Below are positions 1 through 6,479 of a stretch of DNA of 15,989 nucleotides, piece by piece. Position numbers and translations under genes: made by a program. Source of the DNA: JAWVZH01 sp033722295 (GTDB taxonomy: Bacteria > Bacteroidota > Bacteroidia > Chitinophagales > Saprospiraceae); assembly GCA_033722295.1 (NCBI GenBank), contig JAWVZH010000061.1, positions 1 to 15,989 of the forward strand, read 5' to 3'. Within the stretch, counting starts at the first letter, position 1. Each line of letters starts with the position of its first letter. Under the pieces are notes generated by a model. It ran no database searches. It saw nothing but the letters and a program-made list of their open reading frames with translations, and was not told the origin of the DNA.

Positions 1-1
1 C

Positions 2-94
2 AATGTAGATGGTGGATTTGTTGCTGTTAAGGAAAGTGTACTGTTGGAGTCTACAGATTATGTCAGTCCGAAATCGATGCTATTATTGGGTTAG
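2..94 (+). CDS. C-terminal end of an unrecognised protein (partial)
   Basis: An open frame runs in from the left edge with no start in the window and closes with TAG at 92-94, giving the last 30 residues. The tail includes FVAVKESVLLESTDYVSPKS and ends MLLLG. I recognise no domain and give no function. Two strong terminator hairpins begin 22 nt and 83 nt downstream, which supports a real gene ending here. The frame is short, so part of the confidence comes from this context. Confidence 0.6.
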   Translation, partial: NVDGGFVAVKESVLLESTDYVSPKSMLLLG

Positions 95-115
95 TTTGAT
101 TGGATGTTTTTGGGG

Positions 116-149
116 AGTTCCAGAGGTGTTAGGCCTCTGGGACTTTTTT
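116..149 (+). terminator. Rho-independent terminator of the partial gene
   Basis: CCAGAGG pairs with CCTCTGG around a 7-nt loop. The stem extends outward through a T-G wobble and AGT/ACT to about 11 bp, and is followed by a run of six T. It lies 22 nt after the stop codon of the leftmost gene. Confidence 0.85.
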
Positions 150-176
150 AATTGTGCATGATGACATATCGAAAAT

Positions 177-205
177 AAAAAGGCTCCAGATCCGGAGCCT
201 TTTTT
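177..205. terminator. Second, bidirectional-type terminator hairpin
   Basis: GGCTCC (182-187) pairs with GGAGCC (194-199). The stem is flanked by an A tract on the left and T6 on the right, so it can end transcription from either strand. It backs up the terminator at 116-149 and would also end any minus-strand transcript coming through 207-620. Confidence 0.8.
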
Positions 206-206
206 C

Positions 207-835
207 TACACAACTAAAAGCTGCACTAGAACTTTTTCCCTGAAATTTGATGGTTCACTCAAGGTGAACGCATCTTTTTATACCTGATGCACCGGGAGTA
301 AAGAAACTGTGGCTTCTCTCCTGATACATCCAGGTACTATCATTTTTATTGGTGTTCGGGTTAACGAAGACACTCGAAACAGCATCTTCGTTAAACACCG
401 AAACCGCACGGTTTGAAGGATATTTGGTGTTCCCTAAGTCTCTAATAATGTGTAGCTTCCGGGGTATGGGCACGCTAAACAATTGTAATTCCTGATGCTA
501 CTCTGATCTGTAAGAGCAATTGAGTCTTCAGATCGCAAACATGTCATTGAAGACAGCTTCCGGTCTGAAACCACAAATCGGCTTTTGAACATTTTTATAT
601 AAAATTGATGCACCATATCGCCCTAACATGAACGTTTAGTTAGATAAATTATATACTAATGACAGGTGAAGTATTTCTTACAGAAGGGTAGAAATGAGCT
701 TACGCTCGATTTGAATAAACAAAGTAAGTAAAATTTATCAATTACTCAAGTGGAAGGCATGAATTTGAGACCATGATCGGGATAGCATTAAGAAATTCCT
801 CTAACACACAGACCTGCTTTGCCTAAACCATGAGA
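207..835. other. Intergenic stretch, no supported gene; possible decayed minus-strand gene
   Basis: I see no convincing gene in these roughly 630 bp. Two overlapping minus-strand open frames exist (616-434, and 482-255 starting at TTG). They lie in different frames, neither resembles a family I know, and a terminator usable on the minus strand lies beyond them at 177-205. That arrangement could be the remains of a frameshifted gene. The stretch also holds the imperfect inverted repeat at 351-399. From 620 to 835 I see nothing structured. Confidence 0.4.
351..399. repeat. Imperfect long inverted repeat
   Basis: TTAACGAAGA (361-370) and TCTTCGTTAA (385-394) are perfectly complementary 10-mers with a 14-nt loop. 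Outside them GGTGT (351-355) pairs with ACACC (395-399). The left arm carries five extra bases (TCGGG, 356-360), so the structure is a 15-bp hairpin with one 5-nt bulge. Role unknown: it could be a structured RNA, a repeat-element remnant or a palindrome in a decayed gene. Confidence 0.6.
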
Positions 836-862
836 AATGGCCATGAAGTCTTCATGGCCATT
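836..862 (-). terminator. Perfect 13-bp hairpin downstream of the ytfJ-like gene
   Basis: AATGGCCATGAAG and its exact complement CTTCATGGCCATT are separated by one base. It lies 13 nt after the stop codon of the minus-strand ytfJ-like gene, so it probably ends that transcript. On the minus strand the following bases are only moderately T-rich, so it is not a textbook intrinsic terminator. Confidence 0.55.
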
Positions 863-875
863 AGTAGTGTTTCCT

Positions 876-1244
876 CTAGTTGCTCGCTGCCTCCATTTTC
901 CTGCCTTCAAAATATTTTTGAAGAAGTTCAGGAGCTTTTTCGAATGCCATAGCCAGGCCACTGTTCTGCTTGGATGAAATGAACTGGATGTCTTCTCCCT
1001 TAGTTACCAGGAATCCTATGGGCTCTACACCCATGCCGGCCCCGGCACCCATACCTTCATCATGTTCGTTTTTGGCAACATCCCGTTCACCACCACCACT
1101 GCCGAAGCCCATGCCTACTCTGATCACAGGGACACAATCGAATTGACCAAGCTTAAATGACTCACCAACTACAGTTTTAGTAGTGGCTTCTGTTTCCATG
1201 AAGTGGATGATCTCATCCAACAACTCTTTGAATTTGACTTCCAT
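876..1244 (-). CDS. GerW/YtfJ-family protein
   Basis: This 122-aa protein matches the Spore_YtfJ (GerW) family. The family pattern is visible in order: an N-terminal helix (residues 1-20), TVVGESFKLGQ (24-34), the VPVIRVGMGFGSGGGE segment (38-53), a low-complexity Gly/Ala stretch (GMGAGAGMGVEPIGFLV, about 64-80), and a C-terminal helix. No signal peptide or membrane segment is seen. In Bacillus the family member is needed for germination; in non-sporulating bacteria its role is not known, so only the family is assigned. It lies 26 nt downstream of a membrane protein gene on the same strand, very likely co-transcribed, and repeats the Bacillus ytfI-ytfJ pairing. The start is ATG and the stop TAG. 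Confidence 0.88.
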   Translation of the reverse strand: MEVKFKELLDEIIHFMETEATTKTVVGESFKLGQFDCVPVIRVGMGFGSGGGERDVAKNEHDEGMGAGAGMGVEPIGFLVTKGEDIQFISSKQNSGLAMAFEKAPELLQKYFEGRKMEAASN

Positions 1245-1270
1245 AGCTGATATTTTAATTGTTAATAATC

Positions 1271-1798
1271 CTATTTCAATAACAAACCCTTTAGAAGTCG
1301 CATGACGGAAATATTTCCTTTGACATACACCCGGTTCACTCCCATAAAATTGATTCGTGTATTATATCCCTGAGCCATGAAAAGTGTAAATACAGGATAC
1401 AAGTAGGCATTAAGAATAAAATCATCTGTATCGAGTAAGACCTCCCATTCGCGAATTTTTAGAGAGGCTAATATCTTTTTCCATCTTATCGGTCGTTTTT
1501 CTTTGGTTTGTGAACCTGACATTTTCCGGCTCCCTTTTGATCTAGTCATGTCATTCTTATGTCTTGCTCTCAACAGATCTTCAGGCTTCCATTTTTTCCT
1601 CCAGAATGGAAGGGTTAAATGGAGCCTCCATTTGCCATTCTCGGAACCAAAAGACGCATTGAGTCGATTGTTCCATCCCAACCACAGGATCGAACGACCT
1701 GAATCAACAAGAAAGACCAGCGGTGAGAAAAGCAAATAAATGGCTATGACCAGTGCGAGTGTTAAAAACGAGAATAGAACAATCAGAAGGACTGTCAT
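1271..1798 (-). CDS. DUF2953-like (YtfI-like) membrane-anchored protein
   Basis: The 175-aa protein begins with one long hydrophobic segment (residues 3-32, with FSFLTLALVIAIYLLFSPLV). Next come a short beta-rich part, a basic linker (about residues 66-105, many K/R), and a C-terminal part with KKILASLKIREWEVLLDTDD and a YNTRINFMGVNRVYVKGNIS stretch. Size, N-terminal anchor and position directly upstream of a ytfJ-like gene match Bacillus YtfI (DUF2953). The family call rests largely on that synteny plus overall layout and is moderate. I infer that the product is anchored in the inner membrane and works with the YtfJ-like protein. Start ATG at 1798, stop TAG. Confidence 0.65.
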   Translation of the reverse strand: MTVLLIVLFSFLTLALVIAIYLLFSPLVFLVDSGRSILWLGWNNRLNASFGSENGKWRLHLTLPFWRKKWKPEDLLRARHKNDMTRSKGSRKMSGSQTKEKRPIRWKKILASLKIREWEVLLDTDDFILNAYLYPVFTLFMAQGYNTRINFMGVNRVYVKGNISVMRLLKGLLLK

Positions 1799-2054
1799 AT
1801 CAACTGGTTGTTTAGATTGTGCCTAAATCATAACCATTTATGTATTATGAGAAGCTATGGTAAGTCAAAGTGCAAATAAAGTCAATATCGGCCGTCATTA
1901 ATGCTGATGATGTTGGTCAGCGAGGTCTTTCAAACAAAGGTTGTGAGTTTGGCACTCATTCTTTTCAGTGCTAGAAGTAATTGGCATATAGACGTAAATA
2001 GATCACCGGTCGGGTAGTGCCGTAAATCACGCCTGAGTGTGATCCATGTCACTG

Positions 2055-2062
2055 TAAATTTG
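2055..2062 (+). promoter_or_regulatory. Putative Bacteroidota -7 box (TAAATTTG)
   Basis: TAAATTTG is an exact match to TAnnTTTG and lies 25 nt before the ATG at 2087. No TTG is seen at the expected -33 distance. If it is real, transcription starts near 2069, which excludes the upstream GTG at 2039 as start codon. Confidence 0.45.
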
Positions 2063-2086
2063 CCGGGATTGATGGACATTATGTTC

Positions 2087-2944
2087 ATGAAAAATGTCTT
2101 CTGGATAATTGTAATTATGTTTCTGGGATATTTTGCCTATGGACAGGAGGATACTTCACGCATGGTTCAGATCTTGTGTAAGGATGGTAATCAGTACATA
2201 GGCAAGATCATCAGTGATCAGAGGGATACCATCTGGCTCGATACCGAGAATCTGGGTGTGATAAAGATCCCTGCATCAACTATAAAATCTAGTAGCGTGG
2301 TTAAGCCAACGGTCGACTCTGAAGGAACGATTAATTTCTGGCCGGTCAACCACCATGCAACCCGATATTTTTTTGGGCCCAACGGGCACAGCTTAAAGAA
2401 AGGGGAAGGCTATTATCAGAATAACTGGGTGTTTTTCAATCAAGTAAGTTTTGGCGTCTCCGATAATTTTACAATGGGTATTGGTATGGTACCGATCTTT
2501 CTATTGGGAGCGGACGTCTTTCCGGTATGGCTAACACCTAAGGTGTCCTTCGATATTAAGGAGGACAAGTTTTCTCTTGGAGCTGGAGGACTCGTCGGAT
2601 CTGTAATTGGTGAGAATGAAGGGGTATTTGGGGTCGCCTATGGTATCACTACTTTTGGTTCAAGAGATGTGAATGCTTCTGTGGGTTTTGGCTATGGTTA
2701 TGGCGGGAACAGTTGGGCGGAATCACCCACTGTATCGTTAAGCGCTATGGTCAGGGCTTCAAAGAAGTTCTATTTGATCACGGAAAACTATTGGTTCGGC
2801 ATTGATGATATCGGACTTATCTCTCTGGGTGGGCGAACGGCATGGCCCAGTGTGGCTTTGGATTATGGTGGTATAATACCAATTGGTGCTGATGAGACGA
2901 TAATCATACCCTGGTTGGGGATCTCCGTACCGTTTGGCTTTTAG
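2087..2944 (+). CDS. Secreted, probably outer-membrane beta-barrel protein of unknown function
   Basis: The open frame extends back to GTG 2039, but ATG 2087 is chosen. It gives a clean signal peptide (MKNVFWIIVIMFLGYFAYGQ, cleavage near residue 18-20) and sits 25 nt after a TAnnTTTG box. ATGs at 2072 and 2081 are less likely. The mature part of about 265 aa starts with a small charged beta domain (about residues 21-75, containing KDGNQYIGKIISDQRDTIWL), a pattern common in Bacteroidota secreted proteins. It continues with alternating glycine- and aromatic-rich strands (SFGVSDNFTMGIGMV, SFDIKEDKFSLGAGGLVGS, VGFGYGYGG) and ends in GISVPFGF with a terminal aromatic, typical of outer-membrane barrels. 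The exact family is not recognised. It is followed by its own terminator at 3000-3031. Confidence 0.78.
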   Translation: MKNVFWIIVIMFLGYFAYGQEDTSRMVQILCKDGNQYIGKIISDQRDTIWLDTENLGVIKIPASTIKSSSVVKPTVDSEGTINFWPVNHHATRYFFGPNGHSLKKGEGYYQNNWVFFNQVSFGVSDNFTMGIGMVPIFLLGADVFPVWLTPKVSFDIKEDKFSLGAGGLVGSVIGENEGVFGVAYGITTFGSRDVNASVGFGYGYGGNSWAESPTVSLSAMVRASKKFYLITENYWFGIDDIGLISLGGRTAWPSVALDYGGIIPIGADETIIIPWLGISVPFGF

Positions 2945-2999
2945 GTTAATTTCCGCCGTAGGTTGAGATTGTCCGGTTAATGCCAATTGGCTATAATAA

Positions 3000-3031
3000 A
3001 CCCTTTCGGTAGATACGAATAGGGTATTTTT
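3000..3031 (+). terminator. Terminator of the outer-membrane protein gene
   Basis: ACCCTTTCG (3000-3008) pairs with CGAATAGGGT (3016-3025) with one bulged base and a 7-nt loop, followed by ATTTTT. It separates the outer-membrane protein gene from arsM. Its T tract overlaps the putative arsM -7 box. Confidence 0.7.
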
Positions 3032-3032
3032 G
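3025..3032 (+). promoter_or_regulatory. Putative arsM -7 box (TATTTTTG)
   Basis: TATTTTTG is an exact TAnnTTTG match 30 nt before the arsM start. It overlaps the T tract of the preceding terminator. No TTG lies at the -33 distance; TTTCG at 3004-3008 is the nearest candidate. Confidence 0.45.
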
Positions 3033-3061
3033 AAACTCTAAATAAAAAGAACATATAGTTT

Positions 3062-4117
3062 ATGGAAATATCCTATTCTGATGTCAAGGCATATTATGGA
3101 ACTGAGCTCTCCTCCAGTGAAGATTTGAAAACGAACGTATGTTGCAGTATTCAGCCACCCAGTCAACAGATCCGAAAGATCATCGCCCAACTTTCTGATG
3201 AGGTCAAGGATAAATACTACGGTTGTGGCCTCACGATACCCTCAGTCTTGAAGGGGCTTCACGTCCTTGATCTGGGATCAGGCAGCGGACGCGACTGCTT
3301 TATAGCTTCGAGTCTTGTAGGAGAGAATGGACGAGTTGTGGGTCTGGATATGACCAAAGAACAACTGGACGTAGCTCGGCGAAATATCGACTATCACACG
3401 GACAGGTTCGACTACAAGAAGAGCAACGTTGAATTTATTCAGGGCAATATAGATGAGTTAGGGGAGATCGGGTTGGAACCTTCGTCATTTGATCTCATCA
3501 TTTCAAACTGTGTGATCAATCTGACCAAGGATAAACAAAAGGTTCTTCAAGATGCTTTTCACCTATTGAAGCCAGGTGGAGAGATGTATTTCTCTGATGT
3601 TTACGCCGATCGCCGTGTACCTAAGGATTTACAGGAACATAAAGAGTTATGGAATGAATGTCTGAGTGGAGCCCTTTACTGGAATGACTTTTTGAATATA
3701 GCTAAAAAGGCAGGCTTTATCGATCCAAGAGTTGTAGAAAGCCATGAGATATCCGTGGAGAATAAAGAGTTGCAGGAGCTTACTGGCGATATTCGCTTTT
3801 ATTCGGTTACCTATCGATTGATGAAAATTGAAGGGCTTGAAGCGGACTGTGAAGATTATGGACAGGCAGTCACGTATAAAGGGGGAATCGAAGGTGAGGA
3901 GAAGGGATATACATTGGATGATCACCATTATTTCCCTAAAGGTAAAGTGGTTCCTGTCTGCGGCAATACCTACAGGATGCTGCATGATACCAGGCTAGCG
4001 TCCTATTTCGATTATTATGGCACCTGGGACACACATTATGGCATCTTTGAGGGATGCGGTACTGAAATGCCTTTTGACCAGCAGCATGATGAGGAATCCC
4101 CGTCGACATGTTGCTGA
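3062..4117 (+). CDS. arsM: Arsenite (As(III)) S-adenosylmethionine methyltransferase
   Basis: This 351-aa enzyme should transfer methyl groups from S-adenosylmethionine to trivalent arsenic in the cytosol, giving methylated and partly volatile arsenicals. Motif I of the Rossmann methyltransferase fold is DLGSGSGRD (70-78), followed by VVGLDMTKEQLDVAR (92-106), the motif IV region FDLIISNCVINL (143-154) and LLKPGGEMYFSDV (168-180). The four cysteines that bind and relay arsenic in characterised ArsM proteins all have counterparts: C27/C28, C55 (YYGCG), C150 (SNCVINL) and C200 (NECLSG). The C-terminal domain adds more cysteines and the protein ends in a Cys-Cys pair (350-351). No arsR, arsB or arsC lies nearby, so it looks like a stand-alone resistance gene. 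It converges on the TPR gene with only 21 nt between them. Confidence 0.93.
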   Translation: MEISYSDVKAYYGTELSSSEDLKTNVCCSIQPPSQQIRKIIAQLSDEVKDKYYGCGLTIPSVLKGLHVLDLGSGSGRDCFIASSLVGENGRVVGLDMTKEQLDVARRNIDYHTDRFDYKKSNVEFIQGNIDELGEIGLEPSSFDLIISNCVINLTKDKQKVLQDAFHLLKPGGEMYFSDVYADRRVPKDLQEHKELWNECLSGALYWNDFLNIAKKAGFIDPRVVESHEISVENKELQELTGDIRFYSVTYRLMKIEGLEADCEDYGQAVTYKGGIEGEEKGYTLDDHHYFPKGKVVPVCGNTYRMLHDTRLASYFDYYGTWDTHYGIFEGCGTEMPFDQQHDEESPSTCC

Positions 4118-4138
4118 TAATCAATTGACACCCTGATC

Positions 4139-5698
4139 TTATATACTAGTGCCTGACACTGTGCTAAGTCTTCTCCCCGGTGCCCGTTCCAGAGAAGCTT
4201 CGTACTGTTTGACAGCTTCTTCGCTCCGCCCTTGTTGCATTAACCATTCGGCATACATTTCGTGGCTGGGCTTCACGACAGTGGGAGGACCGAACATGTG
4301 AGGCGTTGAATCTTCCATTTCTACGGCCTTGATCAAAAACATCTCCGTTTCCGACGACCGACCTTCCAATTTTGCCAACAAGCTTTTGAGTTGCAATTCC
4401 ATCGTTGTGGCATTCTGAATGTCCTGCCTGCTGGCTTTTTGATTGACCCATGATACACCACTACACATTTTTGCTCCGGACAGCAACCGATCCTTTTCCG
4501 CTTCCTGTCGTGTGTATTCCATGCTGTCGATGATATCCTTCAGGTTATCAACATTTTTGTTCTGGTAGGCAGCCATGCCCTTTGTAAATCTGTGGATCGA
4601 AGACAAGCTGATGTTAAGGTCTGAGATATCAACATCCACTATGTCTTCTGAATCCCAATCTTCTGTTTCCACCATATAATTGGCTTGCATATGGATCATG
4701 TAGCCGGCGATCCTTGGCGTGATGGTATCCCTGTAAAAGCTTTTCATGTCCTCCAGGATCACCGATGCCTCCTCAAATTCGCCCTTTTGGAGGTGAGCGT
4801 ACATTAACCAATGGAGGGCGTGCAGATTTCTGGCGTTATGACCAAGATCTTTTTCCTCCATTCTTTTAAGGCTGGCCTCGTAGCTCGCAATATTGGAAGA
4901 AATGACATCGTCCCACCGACCCAGAGCGATATATATGTGAGAGGGCATATGCAAGGCATGACCTGCATCGGGTGCAACTTTAGAATATTTATCCGCCGCA
5001 TGAACGGCAAGGTGAGCATGGTCTGGATCGTCATAGCTGTGGATCAGGTAGTGCAGTGCACCTGGGTGTTGCGGGTTCTCAGCCAATATGCCCTCAACGA
5101 TCTTTGCCGCTTTCCCATAGATCTCTTCATCACGAGAAGGAACCGATCCCAGCAGTGAAAGCGCATACAATGAAGCGACCTCATGTGATTCGGGGTATTT
5201 CTCATGAAGCGACCTCATATGCTTTGAGTAAGCCGAGTCACGAGTAAATTTTTCTCCTTCACCGAACAAGACCTCTGCTCCTTCGAGGAGTTCTCGTTCT
5301 ATTTCCGTGTTGGCCTTAGCCAGACGTTCCTCTTTCGTGTTACCCAGTTTCTCTAATGCACTCCTGGCGTCGTCGTAGTATTGCGATGACCAGAGAGTAT
5401 GATTGTACGTCATCGCTTCTCCCCAGTATGCCATTACCATAGTGGTGTCTTGTTCCTGAGCCTTTTTGAACTCTGCCCTTGCATCTTCATATTCGAAACT
5501 ATGTAACAGCAATAGCCCTTTTTCAAAATAGGGTAGGGCTTTTTCAGAACCTGTAGCGTGGTGTGAGATCTTGCCCAAATGAGAATCCGTAAGTTTTTCT
5601 TTTTGGTCGTTTGGATTAGAAGAACAGGAGAGCCATGTCAGGGAAATGGACAGGGCAATGAGGTAAAACGTATGAGTTGAGAAATTGGAAGGCGTCAT
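4139..5698 (-). CDS. Histidine-rich TPR-repeat lipoprotein
   Basis: This 519-aa protein starts with a hydrophobic signal ending in TWLSC (C25), a slightly unusual lipobox, so it is probably a lipoprotein exported to the periplasmic face. TPR-type helix pairs follow: ALPYFEKGLLLLHSFEYEDARAEF written as repeats around residues 54-77, another around 203-260, and a last one near 485-505 (GRSEEAVKQYEASLERAPGR). The middle carries a dense set of histidines in family-like motifs: H211, H216, H220, H227, H229, H233, H247, H250, H254, H287, H293, H296 and H302, within HYLIHSYDDPDHAH, GHALHMPSHIYIALG and NLHALHWLMYAHLQ. I know this as a widespread family of TPR proteins without an assigned role. The tail after APGRRLS is short and ends in GTSI, and may be trimmed relative to relatives. 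It has no same-strand operon partner. Confidence 0.85.
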   Translation of the reverse strand: MTPSNFSTHTFYLIALSISLTWLSCSSNPNDQKEKLTDSHLGKISHHATGSEKALPYFEKGLLLLHSFEYEDARAEFKKAQEQDTTMVMAYWGEAMTYNHTLWSSQYYDDARSALEKLGNTKEERLAKANTEIERELLEGAEVLFGEGEKFTRDSAYSKHMRSLHEKYPESHEVASLYALSLLGSVPSRDEEIYGKAAKIVEGILAENPQHPGALHYLIHSYDDPDHAHLAVHAADKYSKVAPDAGHALHMPSHIYIALGRWDDVISSNIASYEASLKRMEEKDLGHNARNLHALHWLMYAHLQKGEFEEASVILEDMKSFYRDTITPRIAGYMIHMQANYMVETEDWDSEDIVDVDISDLNISLSSIHRFTKGMAAYQNKNVDNLKDIIDSMEYTRQEAEKDRLLSGAKMCSGVSWVNQKASRQDIQNATTMELQLKSLLAKLEGRSSETEMFLIKAVEMEDSTPHMFGPPTVVKPSHEMYAEWLMQQGRSEEAVKQYEASLERAPGRRLSTVSGTSI

Positions 5699-5702
5699 TA
5701 TC

Positions 5703-5743
5703 CTGAGTTTTTTTAAAAATACAGATTTTTAAGAGGAACTCAG
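5703..5743 (-). promoter_or_regulatory. Nested hairpin just before the TPR gene start
   Basis: CTGAGTT (5703-5709) pairs with AACTCAG (5737-5743), and inside it TTAAAAAT (5713-5720) pairs with ATTTTTAA (5725-5732). On the minus strand the structure ends 4 nt before the ATG at 5698. It would lie in the 5' leader and could hide the ribosome binding region. No known riboswitch is recognised. Confidence 0.4.
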
Positions 5744-5761
5744 ATGTAGGGTCCTGCTTCC

Positions 5762-5778
5762 GTCTGCCATTGGCAGAC
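5762..5778. repeat. Short palindrome, REP-like
   Basis: GTCTGCCA and TGGCAGAC are exact 8-bp complements around a single base. This compact palindrome sits in the leader/intergenic DNA and resembles a dispersed repeat, but only one copy is in the window. Confidence 0.5.
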
Positions 5779-5889
5779 ACCTTACTACTTCACATAGGTC
5801 CGCATAATATGTCCCCAGGGAAGGACAAACAGATTGTCCCCCTCTGGACTGTGCAAACAGAAGCTAGGTTCGAGGAGAGGTTAAACCTG

Positions 5890-5913
5890 TGATGAAGGCC
5901 ACGTCCTTCATCA
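5890..5913. repeat. 9-bp perfect hairpin
   Basis: TGATGAAGG (5890-5898) pairs with CCTTCATCA (5905-5913) around a 6-nt loop. There is no T tract on either side, so it is not an intrinsic terminator. Confidence 0.5.
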
Positions 5914-6034
5914 AACCTACCTCTCACTTCCTATCTTCAATTCTGGGTGGTAAAAATTTATTTTACCCAAAATTTAAAGGTGTACTGGAAGCCATCCTTC
6001 AGAAAACTTTTGGTTCAAGATCTATATGGGATTC

Positions 6035-6064
6035 TGAGCGAAAGGTTTCTAACCTCTTCGCTCA
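6035..6064. repeat. 13-bp hairpin with one bulge
   Basis: TGAGCGAAAGGTT pairs with AACCTCTTCGCTCA around a 3-nt loop, with a single unpaired base. No T tract follows. It may be part of a structured RNA or a repeat element; nothing identifies its function. Confidence 0.5.
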
Positions 6065-6257
6065 ATCAGGAGACCCCGACATCATGTCCAAAAAGGGATC
6101 GTACTTGTTACTTGCAGCATGTCCCTGGTCATTTACCACCAGTCACCCGCTAAACTCTCAACCCTCAACACTAAACGATTAAGTACCTACGGCACTAGGG
6201 AATCGTTGTATTCTCTTGAGCTGCCCCTATTATGCCCGTACGGGGCAGAGGAAGAAA

Positions 6258-6342
6258 CAATCCAACAGTCCAATATTCCAATTGGGGTATGGCCTTACCT
6301 GGGTTATTGGATTATTGGATTGTTCTTTATTGGATTGTTTTA
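6258..6342. repeat. Competing inverted repeats of a TATTGGATT motif
   Basis: CAATCCAACAGTCCAATA (6258-6275) is complementary at 16 of 18 positions to TATTGGATTATTGGATTG (6305-6322). A third copy, TATTGGATTGTTTT (6329-6342), can pair perfectly over 10 bases with the left arm's AAACAATCCA. The two right arms therefore compete for one left arm. Confidence 0.55.
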
Positions 6343-6479
6343 TGACCCGCATGCTACAGGATGTACCTCTATTGTTATTGGAGCCCAAATCCGCTAAGCC
6401 CTAAACTCTCAACGCTAAACCAATCAAATATGATTCCCTTATAATCGTCCCAATTTGGACTGTGCACCCCGGATGCTCA

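Larger units (their letters stand above)
5744..6479. other. Hairpin-rich intergenic region without a supported gene
   Basis: About 735 bp between the divergent starts/ends of the TPR and mlaD genes. Plus-strand open frames (for example 5889-6182) have low-complexity, non-family translations and are not called. The stretch holds several hairpins (5762-5778, 5890-5913, 5949-5967, 6035-6064, 6258-6342). It also has two 13-bp copies of CTAAACTCTCAAC (6150-6162 and 6401-6413) and two copies of TGGACTGTGCA (5845-5855 and 6456-6466) near its two edges. It reads as an accumulation of small intergenic repeats. Confidence 0.6.

Noticed and set aside
2039..2086. Upstream GTG start for the outer-membrane protein
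   Set aside because: It would place 16 residues before a clean signal peptide and lies upstream of the putative -7 box.
5889..6182. 97-aa plus-strand open frame
   Set aside because: Its translation follows hairpin and repeat DNA, has no recognisable domain, and another frame overlaps it equally well.
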